DNA of 64,000 bases, from positions 1 to 64,000 of the forward strand of contig CAMXCC020000001.1 of the NCBI GenBank assembly GCA_947179155.2, in the 5' to 3' direction. The stretch's first letter is position 1. Each line of letters begins with the position of its first letter. Origin of the DNA: Hedera helix (taxonomy: Eukaryota; Streptophyta; Magnoliopsida; Apiales; Araliaceae). Below, piece after piece: positions 48,669 through 60,900 of this stretch. Below the pieces are notes generated by a model. That model saw nothing but the letters and a program-made list of their open reading frames with translations, was not told the origin of the DNA and searched no databases. The translations under genes and the position numbers were made by a program.

Positions 48669-50577
48669 TTCACCCCTCCTTCATAAAATTTCGTCCCCGA
48701 AATTTGCCGTGTACTCATTCCTTATTTATTAGCAACATACATATATTTCTGCTTTCATTTAACATAGCTCAATTTTCAACTAACTTTTTCATTCTCATCT
48801 CTCTCTACCCATCTTACCCCTTTCTACTTTGATTCCAGAATATTGGAATGTCTTTCAGGAATCTCCACAATTGTTCAATAACTGTGAAGTAGCTTAAATA
48901 AATAAGAGTAGCTTTTTCATAAAACTTTTCATAAAACTTTTGCTTTTAAAACATAACTTTTTCTTTTGCTGAGGGGTCTTAAAGACCAATGAACACGTTA
49001 AGAATATTAACAATCACAAAGACTGCTAATATCCAAGGGTCATTTAACCATGAAAACGTTAAGAATATTAACAGTCACTAGGACTGAAATATCCAAAGGT
49101 CATAAGACCGTATATTCGTTAAGAATATGAGCAACCACAAAGATTGTCATACCCAATAGGCACGCTAGGTGATCAGTCTATCGTACTCCTTTTGTTGTGC
49201 ACAACATTTTTCCTTTTCCTTTGGGTTGAGCCGTGTTATCCAACCCCTGTACCATATTTCCCCTTTTTAGGGTTGTTCACCTCAGCCTTGAAAAACATTT
49301 GCTTTATCCATTATCTGGATTTCAAAAACATTTACTAATTTCTTTAGCAGAATGGTCTAGCCGAAACAAATGGCATAGACTCACATCAATAAACTGTTCA
49401 TTTACTGTAACTTGAACTTTTCAAAAGTTCACTTTCACTGTCATTGGTTCAAAACTTGAACCACAGAAAATCTTTTTAAAAAGGCTTCATAATACCGCAC
49501 AATCTTAGCAGTATGTTGAGAATTCGGTCACTTTTGACCTCTTAATACCGTACCGTAATGAAAGTACGTTGAGAATTCTGCCATTTTATCATTTCACACC
49601 ATATTCAATAGTGTGACAATGATTTCATAAATACATTTTGAAATTTTCAAAATAACTTTGTCTAGCCGAATCAATTGGCATAGACCATGAATCACGAAAT
49701 TTTAAAAATCACATTTTGATATTTGAACAAAACATTTCGATGGTCTAGCATAGCTAGAAGAGTGGATTGCCTACCCAATCCTAATAATCTCTTCTTTACT
49801 TCCTTAACTCATATAATCCTTTTATATATTTCTATCTTTTTCTTATTTACTTAATCTTAGCCAATCTCTGAGAACTATATCTCTCAACTTATGGCTCTCT
49901 ACTCTAAACCCAACCCTGTTCATCAAACTTGCCACGCATTTGGGCTCAGGAACTTACCACAATCATATGGTTCACGGAGCTTGTCCTAGTCAGGCTATAG
50001 TCGCCCATTCGCTGAGGGGCTCCACCACATAATCATGAGTCACGAACTTACCATACGCTTGGGTTTTCAGAACACGCAAATAACTTTACTATTACTCTTT
50101 CTTACTTAACTCTTCTCACATTCTTACCGTGACGCTGGATCTCCACTGATTATCACGACAGGAAGCTAAGCAAGTACAAATCCCCGTCCCATACCGAGGA
50201 AGTGCACACTCGGCCACTACCATGAGTCCTCAATGAAAAATCCCACATACCCTAACATTTCCTCACTTAGCCTTTACTCAGCTTTTACTTTACTTTTTCT
50301 TGATCTGATATGAATTTGATCGATTCATATCTTACTGTGCACGACTCATCAAGAGTCCCTTTTTATCTTTGATCGCTTTTGATCATTTATCATTCCTCAT
50401 TATCTTATCTTAAGATATCATTATCATTTTTTGATCCTGAATTCCCAAAATTCATTTTTTTTACTGACTCAGTTCATCTAGAGTCTCTTACTTTACTATT
50501 CCTTCTTTCACACACAAGGATCATAGCCTAAGGTACTATTACCTAAGGTCTATAACCCAACTGCTCTGATACCAACT
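48669..50577 (-). other. Internal region 2 of tandem array, noncoding
   Basis: Same length as internal region 1; I see only two differences (near 48788 and 48961). PPT complement 48669-48681, PBS complement 50563-50574. Confidence 0.9.
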
Positions 50578-53500
50578 TGTAACAGCCCGAAATCCCGACC
50601 TTATCTAATTATCCAATTTTCTCTGGATAACACAATTATTAACTTTAAAACCATATTAACTGGGATCTCGTGCGTTAAACTTAACCTTTAATCTTTAACA
50701 CCAATCTGTTGACCTTAAATTTGGTCCATATTTTTTTTTTCTTTAAAACAAAACTTTATTTGATTTATAATCCTTACCTATCTCAGGATCGTAACGTTTA
50801 CTTGCTCTTCATTATAACTTAGGTCAACCATTAAGAATTTGCGACCTATTATAAACATACATATATATTAACTATTTTCATAACTTGTCAATAAATTTCG
50901 CCATGGTTCCGTCTATATATGGCTCTGTTTACCTGTACCTGTATTCATACATCTGCTTCATACCTGTACCTGTTTACAAACCTCTGTACTGTACGTACAA
51001 CTGTACCATATATATATAAGCTCATTACATATCAAACTCAACTCATCGATAATACCTTAATTTTATATTAATACAACTTTTCTAAATCTTACATACATAC
51101 AAATCCATCCTCATGGACTCTCAACATTCATTGCTTTCACGTAAAATAGATTACATATATCAATTTTACTTCCTGCATATCCATTCATTCACATTCTTTA
51201 CCTTAGCTGTACCGGAATCTCCGGCCTTCTTGTACCTTACCTGAAACGTTAGTACATAGCAAGAATGAGCATAAAGCTCAGCAAGTAATTCAGTTAACAT
51301 CTTTCATGCTCACAGTTTATATTATGCGTCATGTGTCACTTACTTTACCATGTTAGGCTCAAATATCACGTATTGCATTTAACAGTTAGATCACGTTGTG
51401 GCACGGAGTGCCCATTTCAACGACCACATAATTCACGTAGTTCAATTAGTACTTTTAGATCTGAAAAACTTGCCTGTACGCCTTTGTTTTACTTAACCTG
51501 TACTTCCTTAATCATCCTTCGTTATCCGTCTTATCGGCTTGCTCGTTTCGAACTCTGTCTGTCAACATATAGCTTATATGTCATTATAAGATCATAAACT
51601 TGTATAACTTATCAAACTAATTCCATAAATACATGATCATCCGTCTTTAACCATTTCACATTTGATGTATTACACCTTATGTAGGTTTATAATACACCCT
51701 AACTTGCTTCCGACCTTTTTCATAACTTATAACATGTATTGGCTTAGCTTTAGGCATGTTATATTATGCCATTTGTCATTTCATTATAACTTAACACCCT
51801 TTAATTTAACCATTATTATTACTTTTAGGGTTTATATAACTCATTTCTATCATTCCATATCAAAATATAGCTTTTTGGAAGCTTAAAAAATTTTCAAATG
51901 AACAGTAACTCCGCCCCGGCGCCGCCAGAGCTCGCTGGCCGCGAAATCTTCTCGGTCGATGAACAGTAACATGGCGCCGGGGCGCCACTTTTAGTACAAA
52001 ACATGGCGCGGGGGCGCCATGTTCAAAATCTGGAAATCTGATTTTTGCACTACCTTTTCCGATTTTTAATTTCTTCATCTTAACTCCAATTGAGCTGAAA
52101 TTTGGACCACATCTAGACCTTACTACCTAGTATTTTACAAAAATACTACTTGCCACATTTGGCTTCTTAAAAGTAGAGATACACTAGCCCCTAGGAGGGC
52201 TGTTCAACACGTTTCCAGACTTAGAATTTTTTTTTTCAGAATTTTAAAACTCAACTTTTGCAACTTTGTGATTTTTGGCCAATTGCTTCAAAACTCAATT
52301 CCAACACTTGTCATAGTTCATATAAGTCATAAATGACATGTCCCAACTTTTAAAACCATAAAATTTCGCACGAGGCGAGAATTGTCCGATAAAATCCATT
52401 TCGAATCGAAACGATCGATTTCGATCGTTCGAATCGTCTTTTCGCTCAAATTTAAATCCGTTGATTCCCAAATCAACCTAAACACATGTATTTACATTAA
52501 CCTAGGCCATTGGAATTCATTTTACTTTTAAATTCTCAAAATTGCCAAAAATCACACCTTTGTTGGATTTTCATCAAAACTTCCAAACTTTTCATGAATT
52601 TATCATTTCCAAATCTTAGGCTATTCTTGGCCCCTTAATACAAAACTTGATTCTAACTTAACACATAACACATATAGCACATATTTGACTTGTAGGGGCC
52701 TTTAAAACATTTAAAGCTTCTCAAATGAACTTATTTTTCCAAAAGGTTCGTTTTGGTCGTCGGCGAACGTTTTAAAACGTTTAAAACCTTCAATTGTCGC
52801 CATTCGAACCGAATGACTTCCAAATCATTCCTAACACGTGTTTTAACATCAAACTTAGCTTTTTGGCATCTTTTGATCACCAAGTACACCTAATAGCCAA
52901 AATTGCATATTTATGGCATTTTATTAACTTTTCAAAACTTAACTTTTGAACCTCCTTTGAATTCTCAAGTCTAGACATCAAATACATCAACACTTGTTCA
53001 AATAACAACTTTACATAATCACAAAACTCCTTTAGGCATCTTCCAAGTCACTTTACAGATTATTACGTAATCTATATAAAAAGTATAGCCTAGTATTTAA
53101 AATTTTCATACCAAAACATACTTTTAATCCTTCTAAAATTCCTTGATGCCTTCTAGCATAATAATAAGCATGTATTAGACATGTTTCATCTTTCAAACTA
53201 AGTTCTCATCAAAAACAATAACATCTAACACATATTATTCCCTAAATCATAAGTTCTAACTTCAAGAACATACATGAATAGTCCATCAACTTGGTAATAC
53301 CACTTTCAAGCCTAGGGTTTCATCAAATATTAAACATAAAACACATAAACTCACAACAACTTTACAATCAAGCCATGTACCCCAAAGATACATGCATGGC
53401 CATCCCTATTCTTGAATTTAAACTCATAAACATCAAACTTTGAAACAAGAGCATGGTTATACCTTCATGTATGTCAAACTTCTTTACATATCTAGGATCC

Positions 53501-54989
53501 TCTTAATGAGTACATCACTTTTCCTTCTTGCTCCATGGACATTTAAGCTCTTTAGCTCCATGTTTTCCAAGCTTTTCTCCTTCTTCACATGGCTTTCTCT
53601 CATTTTCTCTCTCTTAGGGCTTGATTTCCAGCAAAGTGCTGGAAAATGAGATAGCATGCTTGCTTTATAAAGTTAATTAAGGCTTAACTAGGCTTGGTTA
53701 AGCAAATAACCATGGTTAACACTTCCAAGGGCGTTTTGGTCATTTCACATGATAAGTGAGGGGCATTATTGTCATTTTGCCACTTAGGACACATATGTCA
53801 TTATCCAAATTTTCAAGGGTATTTTGGTCATTTGACCTCTTTAGGACACAATGGTAATTATCTAATTTGTTGAGGGGCATTTTGGTAATTTGTCAAATTA
53901 ACTAAACTTTCATTTCTTGCAACTTTCCCCCTCATACTAAACTTTCATACATTTTCCCCCCCATAAATTCATTTCATAATCGTTTAAATTGATTCTTCTT
54001 TCAATCGACCAATTAGATCATCCGTTTTCCGCTATGCTATACTCACATAACCCCATTTTATAACTTAATCAACCATTTAATCGTAAGTCGACTACATAAC
54101 CTTCTTTTAATCATAAATACAATTTCTCGTTTCCTACGAACTTTCTTGGTTCCATAATTCACAAATTTCAATTCCCGACATCTCAAACAGTCAAATTACT
54201 CACTTTTTCCCATAAACCGCTTCCTCGAGAAGCGAACCTCGACCGAAATACCACAATTCATCGTTATTCATTCCTCTTTAAACTTAAATTGGCGATTTAC
54301 AATCTTTACGTCATTTCACTAATTTACATATCAACTAATGGCAATTTAAACCATTCTTACATCAAATATGATTTCCACTCATTCTCGGGATATTACATTT
54401 CATTTCTACACGTCATATAATTACATAACTCATTTAAATCAATGATACCAATTTCTTAATAATTTCATATATTCACATATCATATTCTTATTATTCCTTA
54501 AATCTTTAGTAGACAAATTAGGTCAACCGTTCCTTCTTTTCCACACATACTGACTTACCTTGCCATTCTCATATCCTCGCCTCTCCAGGCCTATTCATTT
54601 AACTTACACTTAACTTTCATAATCAACTCTCAATTCAATTATACATCACCATTTCCATTTCTTCTAAACTTTAACTCATCTTTCTATATCTTATCAAATA
54701 TATTCCTATACACATATTCATGTACACAACCCATAATCTATTGACACACACTATCATATCTTGCAATAATTCCTTCCAATTTACCCTATTGTGGGCATTA
54801 CAGTCAATAATTCATTTTAATCCCGTTATATTACCATTTGGTCATATATAACACATTGATTAAATAATAATTCTTATTTAATCTCTCCTTATTATTTTAT
54901 GTCCTTCATAATTAGGTTTTAGCTGCTAACCTTTACATAATTAATCATGATCCTTATTTAGAATTTCTGTAAAATCCTGGGGCGTTACA
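50578..54989 (-). repeat. LTR 3 (5' LTR) of tandem array
   Basis: 4,412 bp, one base longer through an extra C near 53960. Private variants include ATCCAATTTT near 50614, CGTCATTTCAC near 54310 and CCTCGCCTCTCC near 54577. Confidence 0.95.
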
Positions 54990-57900
54990 CGTACAGCGCA
55001 CACAAGTCTTCATTTGAGGAAACTTGTTATTCGTTTCGTTATTTGCTTAAAATTTGCAGACGAATAGTGGATTAGGAGTCATACTACTTCGTTATACGTC
55101 GGTTAGCCTCAAAAGGAGCAATTCTATCACTCTCGCATTGAAAACAATGCGTACAACGCACAGAAGTCTTCATTTGAGGAAACGTGCTATTTGTTTCGTT
55201 ATTTCCTCAAAATTTGCGAACAAATAGGTGATTAAGAGTCATATTACTTCGTTATACATCGGTTAGCCTCAAAAGGAGCAATTCTATCACTCTCGCATTG
55301 AAAACAATGCGTACAACGCACACAAGTCTTCATTTGAGGAAACTTGCTATTCATTTCGTTATTTGCTTAAAATTTGCAAACAAATAGTGGATTAGGAGTC
55401 ATATTACTTCGTTATACATCGGTTAGACTCAAAAGGAGCAATTCTATTACTCTCGCATTGAAAACAATGCGTACAACGCACACAAGTCTTCACTTGAGGA
55501 AACGTGCTATTCGTTTCGTTATTTCCTCAAAATTTGCAAACAAATAGGTGATTAAGAGTCATATTACTTCGTTATACATCGGTTAGCCTCAAAAGGAGCA
55601 ATTCTATCACTCTCGCATTGAAAACAATGCGTACAACGCACACAAGTCTTCATTTGAGGAAACGTGCTATTCGTTTCGTTATTTCCTCAAAATTTGCAAA
55701 TAAATAGGTGATTAAGAGTCATATTACTTCGTTATACCTCGGTTAGCCTCAAAATGAGCAATCCTATCACTCTCGCATTGAAAACAATGCGTACAGCGCA
55801 CACAAGCCTTCATTTGAGGAAACGTGCTATTCGTTTCGTTATTTCCTCAAAATTTGCAAACAAATAGGTGATTAAGAGTCATATTACTTCGTTATACATC
55901 GGTTAGCCTCAAAAGGAGCAATTCTATCACTCTCGCATTGAAAACAATGCGTACAACGCACACAAGTCTTCATTTGAGGAAACGTGCTATTCGTTTCGTT
56001 ATTTCCTCAAAATTTGCAAACAAATAGGTGATTAAGAGTCATATTACTTCGTTATACCTCGGTTAGCCTCAAAATGAGCAATCCTATCACTCTCGCATTG
56101 AAAACAATGCGTACAGCGCACACAAGTCTTCATTTGAGGAAACTTGTTATTCGTTTCGTTATTTGCTTAAAATTTGCAAACGAATAGTGGATTAGGAGTC
56201 ATACTACTTCGTTATACATCGGTTAGCCTCAAAAGGAGCAATTCTATCACTCTCGCATTGAAAACAATGCGTACAACGCACAGAAGTCTTCATTTGAGGA
56301 AACGTGCTATTCGTTTCGTTATTTCCTCAAAATTTGCAAACAAATAGGTGATTAAGAGTCATATTACTTCGTTATACCTCGGTTAGCCTCAAAATGAGCA
56401 ATCCTATCACTCTCGCATTGAAAAAAATGCGTACAACGCACACAAGTCTTCATTTGAGGAAACTTGTTATTCGTTTCGTTATTTGCTTAAAATTTGCAAA
56501 CAAATAGTGGATTAGGAGTTATACTACTTCGTTATACATCGGTTACCCTCAAAAGGAGCAATTCTATCACTCTCGCATTGAAAACAATCCGTACAACGCA
56601 CAGAAGTCTTCATTTGAGGAAACGTGCTATTCGTTTCGTTATTTCCTCAAAATTTGCAAACAAATAGGTGATTAAGAGTCATATTACTTCGTTATACATC
56701 GGTTAGCCTCAAAAGGAGCAATTCTATCACTCTCGCATTGAAAACAATGCGTACAACGCACACAAGTCTTCATTTAAGGAAACGTGCTATTCGTTTCGTT
56801 ATTTCCTCAAAATTTGCAAACAAATAGGTGATTAAGAGTCATATTACTTCGTTATACCTCGGTTAGCCTCAAAATGAGCAATCCTATCACTCTCGCATCG
56901 AAAACAATGCGTACAGCGCACACAAGTCTTCATTTGAGGAAACTTGTTATTCGTTTCGTTATTTGCTTAAAATTTGCAAACGAATAGTGGATTAGGAGTC
57001 ATACTACTTCGTTATACATCGGTTAGCCTCAAAAGGAGCAATTCTATCACTCTCGCATTGAAAACAATGCGTACAACGCACAGAAGTCTTCATTTGAGGA
57101 AACGTACTATTCGTTTCGTTATTTCCTCAAAATTTGCAAACAAATAGGTGATTAAGAGTCATATTACTTCGTTATACATCGGTTAGCCTCAAAAGGAGCA
57201 ATTCTATCACTCTCGCATTGAAAACAATGCGTACAACGCACACAAGTCTTCATTTGAGGAAACTTGCTATTCATTTCGTTATTTGCTTAAAATTTGCAAA
57301 CAAATAGGTGATTAAGAGTCATACTACTTCGTTATACATCGGTTAGCCTCAAAAGGAGCAATTCTATTACTCTCGCATTAAAAATAATGCGTACAACGCA
57401 CACAAGTCTTCACTTGAGGAAACGTGCTATTCGTTTCGTTATTTCCCCAAAATTTGCAAACAAATAGGTGATTAAGAGTCATATTACTTCGTTATACCTC
57501 GGTTAGCCTCAAAATGAGCAATCCTATCACTCTCGCATTGAAAATAATGCGTACAACGCACACAAGTCTTCATTTGAGGAAACGCGTTATTCGTTTCGTT
57601 ATTTCCTCAAAATTTGCAAACAAATAGGTGATTAAGAGTCATATTACTTCGTTATACCTCGGTTAGCCTCAAAATGAGCAATCCTATCACTCTCGCATTG
57701 AAAACAATGCGTACAGCGCACACAAGTCTTCATTTGAGGAAACTTGTTATTTGTTTCGTTATTTGCTTAAAATTTGCAAACAAAGAGTCGATTAGGAGTC
57801 ATACTACTTCGTTATACATCGGGTTAGCCTCAAAAGGAGCAATTCTATCACTCTCGCATTGAAAACAATGCGTTACAACGCACTTAAGTCTTCATTTGAG

Positions 57901-60900
57901 GAAACGTGCTATTCGTTTCGTTATTTCCTCAAAATTTGCAAATAAATAGGTGATTAAGAGTCATATTACTTCGTTATACATCGGTTAGCCTCAAAATGAG
58001 CAATTCTATCACTCTCGCATTGAAAACAATGCGTACAACGCACACAAGTCTTCATTTGAGGAAACTTGCTATTCGTTTCGTTATTTGCTTAAAATTTGCA
58101 AACAAATAGGTGATTAAGAGTCATACTACTTCGTTATACATCGGTTAGCCTCAAAAGGAGCAATTCTATCACTCTCGCATTGAAAACAATGCGTACAACG
58201 CACAGAAGTCTTCATTTGAGGAAACGTGCTATTCGTTTCGTTATTTCCTCAAAATTTGCAAACAAATAGGTGATTAAGAGTCATATTACTTCGTTATACA
58301 TCGGTTAGCCTCAAAAGGAGCAATTCTATCACTCTCGCATTGAAAACAATGCGTACAACGCACACAAGTCTTCATTTGAGGAAACGTGCTATTCGTTTCG
58401 TTATTTCCTCAAAATTTGCAAACAAATAGGTGATTAAGAGTCATATTACTTCGTTATACCTCGGTTAGCCTCAAAATGAGCAATCCTATCACTCTCGCAT
58501 TGAAAACAATGCGTACAGCGCACACAAGTCTTCATTTGAGGAAACTTGTTATTTGTTTCGTTATTTGCTTAAAATTTGCAAACGAATAGTGGATTAGGAG
58601 TCATACTACTTCGTTATACATCGGTTAGCCTCAAAAGGAGCAATTCTCTCACTCTCGCATTGAAAACAATGCGTACAACGTACAGAAGTCTTCATTTGAG
58701 GAAACTTGTTATTCGTTTCGTTATTTGCTTAAAATTTGGAAACAAATAGTGGATTAGGAGTCATACTACTTCGTTATACATCGGTTAGCCTCAAAAGGAG
58801 CAATTCTATCACTCTCGCATTGAAAACAATGGGTACAACGCACTTAAGTCTTCATTTGAGAAAACGTGCTATTCGTTTCGTTATTTCCTCAAAATTTGCA
58901 AACAAATAGGTGATTAAGAGTCATATTACTTCGTTATACCTCGGTTAGCCTCAAAATGAGCAATCCTATCACTCTCGCATTGAAAACAATGCGTACAGCG
59001 CACACAAGTCTTCATTTGAGGAAACTTGTTATTCGTTTCGTTATTTGCTTAAAATTTGCAAACAAATAGTGGATTAGGAGTCATACTACTTCGTTATACA
59101 TCGGTTAGCCTCAAAAGGAGCAATTCTATCACTCTCGCATTGAAAACAATGCGTACAACGCACTTAAGTCTTCATTTGAGGAAACGTGCTATTCGTTTCG
59201 TTATTTCCTCAAAATTTGCAAATAAATAGGTGATTAAGAGTCATATTACTTCGTTATACATCGGTTAGCCTCAAAATGAGCAATTCTATCACTCTCGCAT
59301 TGAAAACAATGCGTACAACGCACACAAGTCTTCATTTGAGGAAACTTGCTATTCGTTTCGTTATTTGCTTAAAATTTGCAAACAAATAGGTGATTAAGAG
59401 TCATACTACTTCGTTATACATCGGTTAGCCTCAAAAGGAGCAATTCTATCACTCTCGCATTGAAAACAATCCGTACAACGCACAGAAGTCTTCATTTGAG
59501 GAAACGTGCTATTCGTTTCGTTATTTCCTCAAAATTTGCAAACAAATAGGTGATTAAGAGTCATATTACTTCGTTATACATCGGTTAGCCTCAAAAGGAG
59601 CAATTCTATCACTCTCGCATTGAAAACAATGCGTACAATGCACACAAGTCTTCATTTGAGGAAACGTGCTATTCGTTTCGTTATTTCCTCAAAATTTGCA
59701 AACAAATAGGTGATTAAGAGTCATATTACTTCGTTATACCTCGGTTAGCCTCAAAATGAGCAATCCTATCACTCTCGCATTGAAAACAATGCGTACAGCG
59801 CACACAAGTCTTCATTTGAGGAAACTTGTTATTCGTTTCGTTATTTGCTTAAAATTTGCAAACGAATAGTGGATTAGGAGTCATACTACTTCGTTATACA
59901 TCGGTTAGCCTCAAAAGGAGCAATTCTCTCACTCTCGCATTGAAAACAATGCGTACAACGTACAGAAGTCTTCATTTGAGGAAACTTGTTATTCGTTTCG
60001 TTATTTGCTTAAAATTTGGAAACAAATAGTGGATTAGGAGTCATACTACTTCGTTATACATCGGTTAGCCTCAAAAGAAGCAATTCTATCACTCTCGCAT
60101 TGAAAACAATGGGTACAACGCACTTAAGTCTTCATTTGAGAAAACGTGCTATTCGTTTCGTTATTTCCTCAAAATTTGCAAACAAATAGGTGATTAAGAG
60201 TCATATTACTTCGTTATACCTCGGTTAGCCTCAAAATGAGCAATCCTATCACTCTCGCATTGAAAACAATGCGTACAGCGCACACAAGTCTTCATTTGAG
60301 GAAACTTGTTATTCGTTTCGTTATTTGCTTAAAATTTGCAAACGAATAGTGGATTAGGAGTCATACTACTTCGTTATACATCGGTTAGCCTCAAAAGGAG
60401 CAATTCTATCACTCTCGCATTGAAAACAATGCGTACAACGCACTTAAGTCTTCATTTGAGGAAACGTGCTATTCGTTTCGTTATTTCCTCAAAATTTGCA
60501 AATAAATAGGTGATTAAGAGTCATATTACTTCGTTATACATCGGTTAGCCTCAAAATGAGCAATTCTATCACTCTCGCATTGAAAACAATGCGTACAACG
60601 CACACAAGTCTTCATTTGAGGAAACTTGCTATTCGTTTCGTTATTTGCTTAAAATTTGCAAACAAATAGGTGATTAAGAGTCATATTACTTCGTTATACA
60701 TCGGTTAGCCTCAAAAGGAGCAATTCTATCACTCTCGCATTGAAAACAATGCGTACAACGCACACAAGTCTTCATTTGAGGAAACGTGCTATTCGTTTCG
60801 TTATTTCCTCAAAATTTGCAAACAAATAGGTGATTAAGAGTCATATTACTTCGTTATACCTCGGTTAGCCTCAAAATGAGCAATCCTATCACTCTCGCAT

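Larger units (their letters stand above)
37939..54989 (-). mobile_element. Tandem LARD-type array: three LTRs, two internal regions
   Basis: Minus-strand order is LTR (50578-54989), internal (48669-50577), LTR (44258-48668), internal (42349-44257), LTR (37939-42348), with a repeat period of 6,319-6,320 bp and one 5-bp TSD outside. LTRs are 4,410, 4,411 and 4,412 bp; both internals are 1,909 bp. The copies are about 99.7-99.9% alike by eye. One insertion followed by unequal recombination between LTRs of sister chromatids or homologues explains a shared middle LTR. The family differs from 17690-37626 in LTR sequence but has the same size class, PBS, PPT environment and internal motif order. There is no gag or pol. 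The frames that recur three times are LTR by-products. Confidence 0.93.
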
